Source: Isochrysis galbana (lineage: Eukaryota; Haptophyta; Isochrysidales; Isochrysidaceae). Taken from it: a DNA stretch of 64,000 bases. The notes under the pieces were generated by a model. It was given only the letters and a program-made list of their open reading frames with translations, was not told the origin of the DNA and did not search any database. Made by a program: the position numbers and the translations under genes. Position 1 is the stretch's first letter. Each line of letters starts with the position of its first letter. The stretch spans positions 921,975 through 985,974 of the forward strand of contig CM030943.1 of the NCBI GenBank assembly GCA_018136815.1. Direction: 5' to 3'. This document shows, in pieces, positions 54,303 through 63,412 of the stretch.

Positions 54303-54716
54303 CTGCCTGGCACTTCTGCCCCCTCTCACTCCAACCGCCGCTCCCGCCCTCTCAATCTCCCTCTCCCTCTTCCCACCCCTCTCCCTCCCTCCCCCTCCCC
54401 CTCTGGCCCCCTCCTTTCCCCCTTCCTTCCCCTCCCGCTCTCCCCCTCGCGGCGTGCGACGCTCAGCACAGCGCTCCAGCTCGCAGAGCCCCTTTTTTTT
54501 TGGGTCAGTGAGCCGATACAATCCCAGAGCGAACAGAACCAGGGAGGAATGAATAACCGAGAACCTCTTTATATCTATCTACCCAGGAGACCCGACCCCG
54601 CCGGCGCTCGCCACCCTATATCTATTGGCGTGGCTCTACATACTCACAGACTTCTATAGAATACACTACGATAGTGCCATGTTCTCCGAAGAATCGATAC
54701 TAGTAGTACTAGCTAG
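54303..54716. promoter_or_regulatory. Purine/pyrimidine tract upstream of pseudouridine synthase
   Basis: 54313-54460 is almost all C/T on plus (purine on the coding strand) and abuts the start codon. No gene seen up to 54716. Confidence 0.35.
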
Positions 54717-55430
54717 TAGGGCGGTCAAACAGGGGTTTTTTTAGGGGTAAAGGGTAAATAAGGCGGTCAAACAGGGGCTTTTTAACTATTAGTAAGGGTT
54801 GGGCTGCATTTTTTGACCGAGGCGCGAGGCCCAATAAAAAACCTTCAGGGGGGGCCACCTGCACCTGCCGCCACGAAAATATTCGCCAGGAAATAATGGT
54901 GGATTCTCCCCCCCTCTCCCCCCCTCCGTCACGCGCGCTCACGCTCTACCCGTAAAGAATTGGCGGTCGCGCCCGCGGGGGGATCGGTTCCTTTATATCT
55001 AAGCTACATTCGGCATTTGATTCCCGCCCGATGCAGCGCCGTGTCGGGCTGCCGACAGTCCGACCACCACCTGACCCTCTGGCATCATTGCCCGCGCAGC
55101 ACATCCAGCTCCTCACAGCGCACAGCGCGCGCACGCGGCTACCCTGGCTGCCGCAGACCCCGCCCTGACCATCCCGACCCGCCCCTCGCAGGATTTGCCC
55201 TCACTCGAACTCGGCATCGAGAACCAGGACCAGCTCACCGACGCGGCCGTCCACGCGTGCGCTGACGAGCCTCCGCGTTGAGGTTGCCCTCGCGGCCCTC
55301 CGCTCCTCTCTCTGACAGTGCCAGATTCGGCGCTGATCGATGAGGCAAGACCCGTGGGTGGTCTCAGGACGGGCTACGTCGTAGCTCTCTACGCCGCGGC
55401 GAGCAAAAAGGCCCAAGATGTTGCCAGAAC
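54717..55430 (+). repeat. Long family F repeat, inverted partner of 20710-21415
   Basis: Two termini in tandem (TAGGGCGGTCAAACAGGGG at 54717 and AGGCGGTCAAACAGGGGC at 54754), the latter followed by TTTTTAACTATTAGTAAGGG, TTGGGCTGCATTTTTTGACC, then the long block shared with 20710-21415 in reverse. CGGTCAAA and TTTGACCG form a small inverted pair. It ends near AAAGGCCCAAGATGTTGCC. Confidence 0.8.
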
Positions 55431-55544
55431 GCCTCACAGCGCATCTGGCGGGAACCCACCCCCCAAAGCAGAAATCATCTTCTGCCGTTGGTTGGTTGGG
55501 TGGTGGGCTTGGCAGGCGGTATTGGGAATCAACCCATACTGCCA

Positions 55545-56003
55545 ATGACGCGCGACGGCGCGACGAAAGCGCTCCTGGCACGCGGAGCTCGCGCAGCCAA
55601 GGCGCACTCCAAGGTCTTGGCAATACTTGACATGAAGTCAAGGAGAGCCATAGACCGCGGAGCCGACGCGGCGTCCGTCGATCTCCGGTGGGCAGCAGAG
55701 GCAGAGGGCCTTTGGCGGTCCGCCGCCAAACCTTTCAGCATTGGCAAAAGCGACAGCGGCGACGGGCCAAAGAGTGGGGGAGGCGGCGGTGGTGGCGGTG
55801 GCGGTGGCGGCGGCGGCGGTGGCGGCGGTGGCGGCGGCGGCAGCGGTGGCAATGAGCCTACTACCCCACCGAAAGTCGCGTTCCGTCAAAAGAGGGCGCA
55901 GTCATTTATTTCTTCGAGGACTGCTCGCGGCGCGAGCTGTACGGGCCGTTCTGCTTCTCGACGAGAGGTGCCTCCCCCCCCCCCCGGTGTTTTTCCCCGG
56001 TGA
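55545..56003 (+). CDS. Hypothetical protein with polyglycine tract
   Basis: Open frame of 152 codons from ATG 55545. Residues 1-77 look coding (MTRDGATKALLARGARAAKA, then DRGADAASVDLRWAAEAEG), followed by about 20 glycines encoded by GGC/GGT repeats, then a basic tail. No family recognised. It could be one exon of a longer gene, or chance. Confidence 0.3.
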   Translation: MTRDGATKALLARGARAAKAHSKVLAILDMKSRRAIDRGADAASVDLRWAAEAEGLWRSAAKPFSIGKSDSGDGPKSGGGGGGGGGGGGGGGGGGGGGGSGGNEPTTPPKVAFRQKRAQSFISSRTARGASCTGRSASRREVPPPPPGVFPR

Positions 56004-56787
56004 GTCGCCCGACGTAGGTCGGTCCGCCTCACTGGGTTTTCCCTCATTGTCATTGTAACTTGTGGGGAGTTATAATTATAATGATAATGATAATGGGAGC
56101 CGGGGGTTTGCGAGGGGGTAGCCCGGTCACTCACTAGGGGGGTGCGAAGGGCACCATCGGTAATGGGCAAACGAGGACCTAAATAAGCTCCCTATAGGTT
56201 CTGGTATGAGAGATCAGCAAAAAAAATCCGGGGTCCTCCGGCAAAATTTTCGAAAAATACTCAATTTCAGGCCTCTGACAGCCGCGCAGAAATATACAAC
56301 GGGCCCCCTCCGGTATAATTTTATCGATGGCCTTCAAGCGCGCGGGCTTGTTGCGATAGCTGCGCTTCTTCAAAACTACGAGCAGGCCTAGCCGCGCCGT
56401 TTCCTTTCTAGGAATAAGCCTATCACACCTGGATATTATGGAGCTCACCGCCGATGGCCGGAAGCTGCTTGCAGTGAGTCACACCGGGTATCCAATATAC
56501 CTGGCGAGGCTCATAACAACGTTTTCCGTCCTGGGTCTTTACCTGCACCTTCTTCTCGCGGTGCGGGATCGCGATGTTGTAGAACCGCGCAAAGATGAGG
56601 AAGATCTTGGGAACCACGTTACGTGAGACGCCGCAATCGGCAATCAACTATGGCGAGGATGGGATGGGACAGGAAGTTTAGCGCGAGGTAGCTGAGCACG
56701 CTACGCTATGGTGCTGCCGCACGCTGCCAGCGTTCACCTCTAGCGCGGTGAGATCTACCTCGGTCGAGAAGTGGCCCTCTTTGAAGA
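56004..56787. other. Intergenic; solo family A terminus
   Basis: No gene of its own. CCCGGTCACTCACTAGGGGG near 56124 resembles the family A terminus. The last 100 bases (56690-56787) hold the displaced 3' end of the coiled-coil gene. Confidence 0.35.
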
Positions 56788-57319
56788 AGTACTCTTTAGC
56801 TGGTTTGGCAATTGCCTCGTACCGGGTGCGCAGCTCCTTCTCGAGCTTGAGCTCCTCCTGCAGCGACTCAACGAGAGTATCTCGGCGGCCTGGCTGGTTT
56901 GCTTGCCGCTCCATTTCGCCCACGATGTGCTGCCGAAACGCTTCTTCTAGACCTCGCGCCTTCTCTTGTGCGAGCCTCGCACGCCGCCTTTCCAGGTTGG
57001 CCTCGGCAAGCGTTCGCTGCCCTGCGCCGCGCCGCCGCCGGAGATCTTTTACCAGTACTCTTTAGCTGGTTTGGCAATTGCCTCGTACCGGGTGCGCAGC
57101 TCCTTCTCGAGCTTGAGCTCCTCCTGCAGCGACTCAACGAGAGTATCTCGGCGGCCTGGCTGGTTTGCTTGCCGCTCCATTTCGCCCACGATGTGCTGCC
57201 GAAACGCTTCTTCTAGACCTCGCGCCTTCTCTTGTGCGAGCCTCGCACGCCGCCTTTCCAGGTTGGCCTCGGCAAGCGTTCGCTGCCCTGCGCCGCGCCG
57301 CCGCCGGAGATCTTTTACC
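56788..57319. repeat. Near-perfect 266-bp tandem duplication inside a gene
   Basis: 56788-57053 and 57054-57319 appear identical. The length is not a multiple of three (266 = 3 x 88 + 2), so it shifts the frame of the minus-strand coiled-coil gene. The junction shares only about 2 bp, suggesting a simple recent duplication or an assembly artefact. Confidence 0.93.
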
Positions 57320-58731
57320 AGGGCATCCTTCTCCTCTAGCTCTCTCTTCAGTCCGCCGATACGCGAGCTACGCAGTGCGGCGAGCTGATCCTCCAGCTGC
57401 GCCACACGCCCGTGCAGCTGCAGCGCCTCCTCCTCCATCTCGAGATACCTCTGCTTGTCATCTCGGCGGTCGCGGCGGTGCTCGTCGCGGATCGAGCCGA
57501 TGATCGCCGCCGCCTCGTTCTCCGCACGCCGCCGCCGATGCTCGGCCTCCACGGCCGCCATCTTGGCCTCCGCCTTTGCTGCCTTCGCCTCCGCCTTTGC
57601 CGCTCGAGCGGCCGCCCTCGCCTCCTTCAACACCTCCTCTGATGAAGCAAGCGCGCGGCTTGTTTGCTGTTGCTCGCTCGCCAAAGCCGACTCGCTTTGG
57701 GCGAGCTCGCCCGTCAAGGCGGCGCGGTTGCAATCATTCTCTAGCCGCAGCGAGAGCGCCGCCTCAGCCTCGTGCTTTGCGCGCCGTTCCGCCTGTTTTG
57801 CGCTGCGGTGCGCCGCGGCCATCTCAACCTTGGCCGTATTTATTGTTGTTCGTAGATGATGTAGCTCTAAATGTTGCTCCCAAACTAGCCGCCGCAGCCT
57901 GCGGAGCTCCGATACTCCTACTGGTGAGGGAGGGCACTGGCATCGCACGTATGCGGCGATATACCGCAATGGCGTGTCCAGGCTTGTAAGTGCCTGCACG
58001 GCACTAGCTGCGCCAAGCCGCGGGTGGAGACCTGCCGCAAAGGCGAGGAGCCGAGCCGTATCATCGGATGCATTGGTCTCATCGCCTTGTGGCGGATGAT
58101 CGCCGCCGCCGCCGCCACCACCACCACCAAAACCGCCGCCGCTGCCGCCGCCATCGCCGCCAGCCAAATGAAAGGGCTTTCGCTCTGCCTGAAGCACGAG
58201 TTGCAGTGCCTCCCTCGCCGCTGCAAGGTGCGCCTCATCTGAGCCAACCCACCTCGCCATGCGTCGCTCTGCTTGCCTCCGAGCCTGCAGATGGGCCTTG
58301 CACGCTCGCTCGATGCGTAGCGCGCAGGCCTTCTCCGCAGGGGAAGAACGTTCCTCGCCGCTGCGAGCGCTGACTCCTGCTGAGGTTGATAGACAGAGGA
58401 TCGCGCGGTAGAGTATCACAGCTGCGTTTGTGAACTCTGCCGCGCGATGCTCCACCCTGGCTGCTCCTGCTGCAGCCCTCGCATGCGCATGTAGCGCAAA
58501 CGCGTGGGCCCAGGCCAGTCCGCCTTCGGGTTTTGCGTCCTCGAACGCCCCGGGCGCGACCGGCTCATTGCGCTGTACGGCCCCCAGGAAGAGTTGCACC
58601 TCCGGGCGTCCGAGCCAGCGCTTGCCAACGTCAAGCGAGCCAAAGCAGTGGGGCTCGAGCGCAAGCGAATCAAGGCATTCCTGCAGCGCGTGGGGCGAGG
58701 ATGGGTCAGTGTGGATGTGTGCCACCCTCAA
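57049..58731 (-). CDS. Coiled-coil protein, C-terminus broken by tandem duplication
   Basis: Open frame of 560 residues on minus. No ATG lies at its 5' end (the first codon is TTG), so an upstream exon is likely. Residues 1-180 are helical and Ala/Arg-rich. About 195-220 is a glycine run (GGGSGGGFGGGGGGGGG). 225-290 is a short folded region. 290-555 is a long coiled coil (ARAAKAEAKAAKAEAKMAAV, then EHRRRRAENEAAAIIGSIRD and ALQLHGRVAQLEDQLAALRS). The frame ends at EYW because the second copy of the 266-bp repeat shifts it. The undamaged continuation (KEYFFKEGHFSTEVDLTALE) is visible in the first copy (56690-56790). Splicing could restore it, but I see no clear site. No enzymatic motif; a cytoskeletal or scaffold role is only a guess. 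Confidence 0.6.
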   Translation of the reverse strand: MRVAHIHTDPSSPHALQECLDSLALEPHCFGSLDVGKRWLGRPEVQLFLGAVQRNEPVAPGAFEDAKPEGGLAWAHAFALHAHARAAAGAARVEHRAAEFTNAAVILYRAILCLSTSAGVSARSGEERSSPAEKACALRIERACKAHLQARRQAERRMARWVGSDEAHLAAAREALQLVLQAERKPFHLAGGDGGGSGGGFGGGGGGGGGDHPPQGDETNASDDTARLLAFAAGLHPRLGAASAVQALTSLDTPLRYIAAYVRCQCPPSPVGVSELRRLRRLVWEQHLELHHLRTTINTAKVEMAAAHRSAKQAERRAKHEAEAALSLRLENDCNRAALTGELAQSESALASEQQQTSRALASSEEVLKEARAAARAAKAEAKAAKAEAKMAAVEAEHRRRRAENEAAAIIGSIRDEHRRDRRDDKQRYLEMEEEALQLHGRVAQLEDQLAALRSSRIGGLKRELEEKDALVKDLRRRRGAGQRTLAEANLERRRARLAQEKARGLEEAFRQHIVGEMERQANQPGRRDTLVESLQEELKLEKELRTRYEAIAKPAKEYW

Positions 58732-58734
58732 GAC

Positions 58735-59115
58735 CCCGCGTGCTCCCTACCAGTGGCCCCCCACACTGCTCGCGAGAGGTGTGGGCTCACCATGCCCACT
58801 ACCTCCAGGCCATTCTTCGGCCGATCGCGGGCGATTGCCCTTCGCGGAAGCTCCGCGTTTCTTATAGTGATGCGCCCCTTATTCATTTCTCTGATTCCCT
58901 CCCGTGGGCGACCGTGTCATTCTCCCAAAATAGACCGCCACGCCCGGGGAAGGGAGGGGGGTCACTCACCGACGCCATTGCCTTTCGTGGGGCGGGAGGG
59001 GGTTCGTGGGGGGGGGAGACGGTTGCCGGGGCAGGTAGGGGGGGACCCTGCGGAATCCTTGGACACCCAGGGGAGGCGGAAAATAGTGGTTAAAAAGAGT
59101 GAGTGACCGCCCTAG
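58735..59115 (-). repeat. Dispersed repeat family A, copy 3
   Basis: Uninterrupted copy on minus: from CTAGGGCGGTCACTCACTC at about 59115 through CCCTGGGTGTCCAAGGATT, GTCGGTGAGTGACCCCC, GCGTGGCGGTCTATTTTGGG and GATCGGCCGAAGAATGGCC to about 58735. It ends exactly where the coiled-coil gene's frame begins. Confidence 0.85.
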
Positions 59116-59595
59116 AGGGGGGAGATTTGAAGGGATGCATATGTGTATGTGTCTGTGCCACCACTTCAAGGCGTGCGGGCAGGTGCGTTGAGGGGTGTCG
59201 TGATAGTACCGGGCTAGTGAGAGTAGTGGTACTAACGCTCAGTTGTTTTATTATTATTACATTCACGCGCACGCACATTCACATAAACGCACGCGAAACT
59301 AATAGTAACAAAGTAAGAGCCCGCGGGGAAATTTCTGTGCCGCAAGAATGCCCCGCCCGGACTCGAAACGGCCGCGAGGGAGAAGTGAGAAGCAGAGACC
59401 TCAGTATAAACATACAGAGGTTAGAATGAGCATCCACAATGCGCATGAGATGGATGTGGATGTATCCATGATTGATAGATATGCACCTATGATGCACATA
59501 TCATGGATGTATCCATGATAGGGGGGGCTGTTGGCGATCGGGAAAAAATTTCCCACCGATAGCTATCGGGAGGCGTTGGCTCCTGGGGGGTAACA
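59116..59595. other. Intergenic, no gene recognised
   Basis: AT-richer; repeated ATCCATGATWG and ATGATGCACATATCATGGATG words near 59440-59520. Confidence 0.35.
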
Positions 59596-59777
59596 TATCT
59601 CTTAACCGGCGAAGCACCCTGGGAGGTGCTGCATATCGCAATTGCATCGATCGAGGACGGGGTGTGTTTACGTTATACGTTATATGTCACGTCAATTTAC
59701 CTGAATATATGGAGCTTGGGGCAATCAACTGTCGCGAAGCACCTTCAAAGGTGCTTCCTTCCGCCGCTTAAGAGATA
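59596..59777. mobile_element. TA-flanked foldback/MITE element (about 180 bp)
   Basis: Ends are TATCTCTTAA at 59596-59605 and TTAAGAGATA at 59768-59777, consistent with a TA duplication around TCTCTTAA inverted repeats that extend imperfectly through CGGCG. Each arm carries its own GAAGCACC-type hairpin (59613-59630; perfect 10-bp stem 59736-59757). Related pieces lie at 4797-4884 and possibly at the right edge (63968). A TA target suggests a Tc1/mariner-class mobiliser. Confidence 0.6.
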
Positions 59778-59999
59778 GTAGTATATATATTGTCTTTCGC
59801 CCCAGTGTACTCTGGAGTACCCGCTATTATTCCCCTCTCAACACGAATTTCTTTTATGTCAACTTTACTGTCCCTATTTTGGCGATGCGGTCCAGTAGAG
59901 TAATGGAACGAAGGTACTCTAGTACTACTATTCTCTTCTTCTTACCGTAGTCGCGTGCGCCGCGCGCCGCGGCGTCCCGTCCTCGTACTCCGTGTGGCT

Positions 60000-60168
60000 A
60001 GGCGGAGAGAGGGAGAGAGGGGGGGGAGGGAGGGAGAGGGAAGGAGGGAGAGAGAGGGAGGGAGGGAGAGAGGGAGGGAGAGGGAGAGAGAGGGAGAGGG
60101 AGGGAGGGAGGGCGTTGGGGAGTGAAGGGGATAGAGGGAGGGCGAGGCACACCGCGCAGTCCTTCGCG
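60000..60168 (+). promoter_or_regulatory. Homopurine tract upstream of RIO2
   Basis: 60003-60144 is almost pure G/A on the coding strand (GGGAGAGAGGGAGGGAGAG words) and ends about 25 bp before the start codon. Possible 5' UTR or core promoter; inferred by position and by analogy with other genes here. Confidence 0.4.
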
Positions 60169-62161
60169 ATGCCAAATCTAGACGTCAAGGTGCTCCGCTA
60201 CATGAGCAACGAGGAGTTTCGCGTGCTCACTGCAGTCGAGATGGGCATGCGCAACCACGAGATTGTCCCGGGGCCGCTCATCGAGTCAGTCTCTGGCCTC
60301 AAGCGGGGTGGCGCATTCAAGCTCATCCGGCTGCTCGCTAAGAACAAGCTGGTAGCGCACCAGTCCAAGCCGTACGATGGCTACCGGCTCACATCGAAGG
60401 GGTATGATTACCTCGCTCTCAAGACGCTCTGCAAACGGGGCGCCATCGCGGCGGTCGGGATCCAGATCGGAGTCGGGAAGGAGTCAGATATTTTTACGGC
60501 GGTGCGCCCGGACGGAGAGGAGGTGGCGCTCAAGCTGCATAAGCTCGGTCGCTCCTTCCGTACCTTGCGTAACAACCGCGACTACACGCGTCCAGGGCAG
60601 GCGTTCAACTGGTTGTATATGAGCCGCCTCTCGGCACTCAAGGAGTTTGCATTCATGTCAGCGCTGCATGAGAAGGGCTTCTCCGTCCCGACCCCAATCG
60701 ATGTCAACAGGCACTGCGTTGTCATGTCCCTGGCACATGGCTACCAGCTCAACTCGATCCAAGTGCTACGGCACCCATCGACTGTGTTCAACTCATTGAT
60801 GGTACGTGCGGCTCGGCAATCCCAGGATGTTACGACAACGTCTAGAGTCACACTGCACATGTCCATGGCGGACTTCTTCCTCCACCTGCCTTGGCCTCCC
60901 CTCCCTCCCCTACCTGTCCTTTATTGGGTCACACGTCCACCTGTTCACAACTGCGCGGTCTTAGGAGCTGATTTGCCAATTGGCCTCCTACGGTCTCATC
61001 CATTGTGACTTCAACGAGTTCAACATGCTGGTTGATGACAATGAGAAGGTGCGTTCCTCATTTGAGCCCTACCGCCGTGGCCACCGGCTACATCATCGCG
61101 ATTATCGCGCTTCGTTTGTCCATACAATTTCCGGCACCAGCAATCACTAAGGGCGTGGTGTTTTCTCTCCCCATCTATCCGTTTTGCAGGTTACTCTTAT
61201 CGACTTTCCGCAAATGATCTCCACGTCACATCCGAATGCAGATTACTACTTCAATCGTGACGTTGAGTGCGTGCGCACTTTCTTCCGCCGACGCTTCGGC
61301 TTCGAGGCGGTGCAGGTGCCCACCTTGGAGGCCGATACATCGAGAGGAGAGCATGCTCTTGACGAGCAGCTTGCTGCCAGTGGTTGGACCCCAGCGCAGG
61401 CCAGCGACTTCTCGGCCGTTGCCGAGGCCTTGGCTGAAGGACGCAGAGAAAATGACAACAATGAGGGTGGGTCTGAAGTTGACTCGGATTCTGGCAGTGA
61501 GTGTGAGATCAACGATGAAAGTGGAGAGGAAAAGGACAGGCAAGAGGAGGACAGCGAGGGTGCACCAGACAAGGCAGCCAGCTTGGAGAAGCAGCCGGTG
61601 AGACGGGAGACGATGTACGGAACCTCTGAGAGGGGAAATGATGATCCCAGCAAGAATCTCTGCGAAGAAATGGTGGCGGCCTCAGTTGATGATGGGGATC
61701 GCTCTGGAGCACCGCCGGAGTTGCCAAAAGCAGACACCGATGCCGAAGTAATGGGGTCGAAGAATGGGGCGTGTGCTGACTGTTTGAACGTTGAGGCTCT
61801 GGGGTCATCTGTGCGAGCCGATGTTGAGGAGACTAAGGTGCAGGGGGGGGGAGAGTCGGGAGTGCATGACGGGGATGACGAAGATGAACTCCCTATTTTC
61901 AATAATCGGGGTGTGCCTGTGCATGCCGGGCAGCTTCACGAGGATAGAGAGGTAACACGGCTACGCCAGGCAGCAGGCACACGCCCAACTAGCGCCAGAG
62001 GCGCCGAAGCCCGGGTCGCCGAACGGGTGAAGCAGGAGTTGCGACGCAAGAACAGCCAGCGGCAGCCAAAGGGAGGCTCGCGTAACCAAGGGAAGAACCG
62101 GGAGCAACGCAAATTGGCCGCTAGTGTGAAGCGCGAGGTTAGCGGCACGGGCGGTTGGTGA
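60169..62161 (+). CDS. RIOK2: RIO2-family atypical serine kinase (40S maturation)
   Basis: Exons 60169-60801, 60965-61048 and 61190-62161 (GT-AG, both introns phase 0), 562 aa. RIO2 binds pre-40S ribosomal particles in the cytoplasm and is needed for the last steps of 18S rRNA maturation. The N-terminal winged helix spans about 1-90 (VLRYMSNEEFRVLTAVEMGM, GYRLTSKGYDYLAL). The kinase domain has the ATP loop GVGKESDIF (101-109), Lys122 (VALKLHKLGRSF), the catalytic Asp226 in LIHCDFNEFNML and the metal Asp244 in TLIDFPQM. HPNADYYFNRDVECVRTFF follows. The tail (about 320-480) is acidic and variable; the end is basic (KQELRRKNSQRQPKG). All catalytic residues are present. The frame is open upstream through the purine tract, but residue numbering agrees with known RIO2 only from this ATG. 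Confidence 0.95.
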
Positions 62162-62601
62162 ATCCCCGCGGGTGCCGGCCATAGAGGTGCGGGCGGACGA
62201 TCGGGTAACAGCAGGATGTGTGTGGCGATATGATGCTCCGTCAGCTAATACTCGCTCCCATAGTGGCGCCGTACACTGTCCGATACCGATTTGTGTCCGA
62301 TACCGTTCTTGTGTTCAGAGCGCCTAGAGGTATGTTGGCTTTCGCTATGGGTGGAGGCTTCAGGGTGCCCATCTGTTCGAGCGCGATGCCGTGTGCTGAC
62401 GTAGCTATCTAGCGTGCATTCTCGTAATGGCCCTATCTCGCGCTGGCTTGCGTCATCGCACGAATGTGTGCAAGGCTGCGCGCCCTTCCTAATCACTTTG
62501 CCTATTTCTCTTTGACTTTTGCTTTGCCATTGCTGTCGTAGATGCGCTCATGCGCTTTATTCAATGGAGGTGACGCAAACGCTAATAGCGGGTAGATGTT
62601 T

Positions 62602-62690
62602 TAGGGCGGTCAAACAGGGGCTTTTTAACTACTAGTAAGGGTTGGGCTGCATGCTGCATTTTGCATTTTTTGACAGTGGCGCGATGCTGA
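62602..62690 (+). repeat. Family F terminus copy
   Basis: TTAGGGCGGTCAAACAGGGG, then CTTTTTAACTACTAGTAAGG and GTTGGGCTGCA, with a small internal duplication of TGCA/GCATTTTT and TTTTTTGACAGTGGCGCGAT. The short form, without the 600-bp body. Confidence 0.7.
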
Positions 62691-62984
62691 TGCTGACGAA
62701 TTGGGATGGCCCATAGGGCCTGAGCGGCAATGAGGAGGGAAGCCAAAGCCGGCGGCAGGCGCGGCGGAGGAGACGCTGGCGGAGAGCGCCCCATGGCTCT
62801 GGACCGTTTGTCCCTGTCCACTCTCTTCTTCATCTCGCGGAGGAGATCAGATGACAAATGTTTTCGGGGGAGCGGAGCAGCGGCGGGGGTGTTCGTCTTT
62901 CAGCAGTCTCTTCTTCCATGCCCCGTCCGCCTGCCTGTGCCACTGATGTCCAAATCTAAGTATCGTCGTCCGTTTTGATATGTT

Positions 62985-63232
62985 GAAAGAGCGGAGCAGG
63001 GGAGGACAGGGGAAGAGGCAACCAGCATTATTAATTTTTAACAAATTTTTATGGGTCGCGGCGCGAGGCGAGAAGCGCTCAATCACCATCACCCACCGCA
63101 TGGAAAATGAAAGAGCGGAGCAGGGGAGGACAGGGGAAGAGGCAACCAGCATTATTAATTTTTAACAAATTTTTATGGGTCGCGGCGCGAGGCGAGAAGC
63201 GCTCAATCACCATCACCCACCGCATGGAAAAG
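62985..63232. repeat. 124-bp tandem duplication
   Basis: GAAAGAGCGGAGCAGGGGAG starts at 62985 and again at 63109; the two copies (including AACCAGCATTATTAATTTTT and GGGTCGCGGCGCGAGGCGAG) appear identical to the GCATGGAAA end. Confidence 0.9.
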
Positions 63233-63412
63233 CGTTCAATCACCATCAGCCTACACGTGGAACTCGTTCAATCGCCATCACCCCCACCGCATGGAAAAGC
63301 GTTCAATCACCATCAGCCTACACGTGGAACGCGTTCGATCGCCATCACCCCCACCGCATGGAAAAGCGTTCAATCACCATCAGCCTACACATGGAAAAGC
63401 GTTCAATCGCGG
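63222..63412. repeat. 67-bp minisatellite, about 2.8 units
   Basis: Units begin GCATGGAAAAGCGTTCAATC at 63222, 63289 and 63356. Each is a pair of half-units containing CRATCACCATCA/CRATCGCCATCA. It continues directly from the 124-bp duplication, whose last bases contain the same CAATCACCATCA word. Confidence 0.9.

Noticed and set aside
63222-63412. CRISPR-like array of regularly spaced repeats
   Set aside because: The 67-bp units are contiguous, with no unique spacers; the genome is eukaryotic and no cas genes are present.
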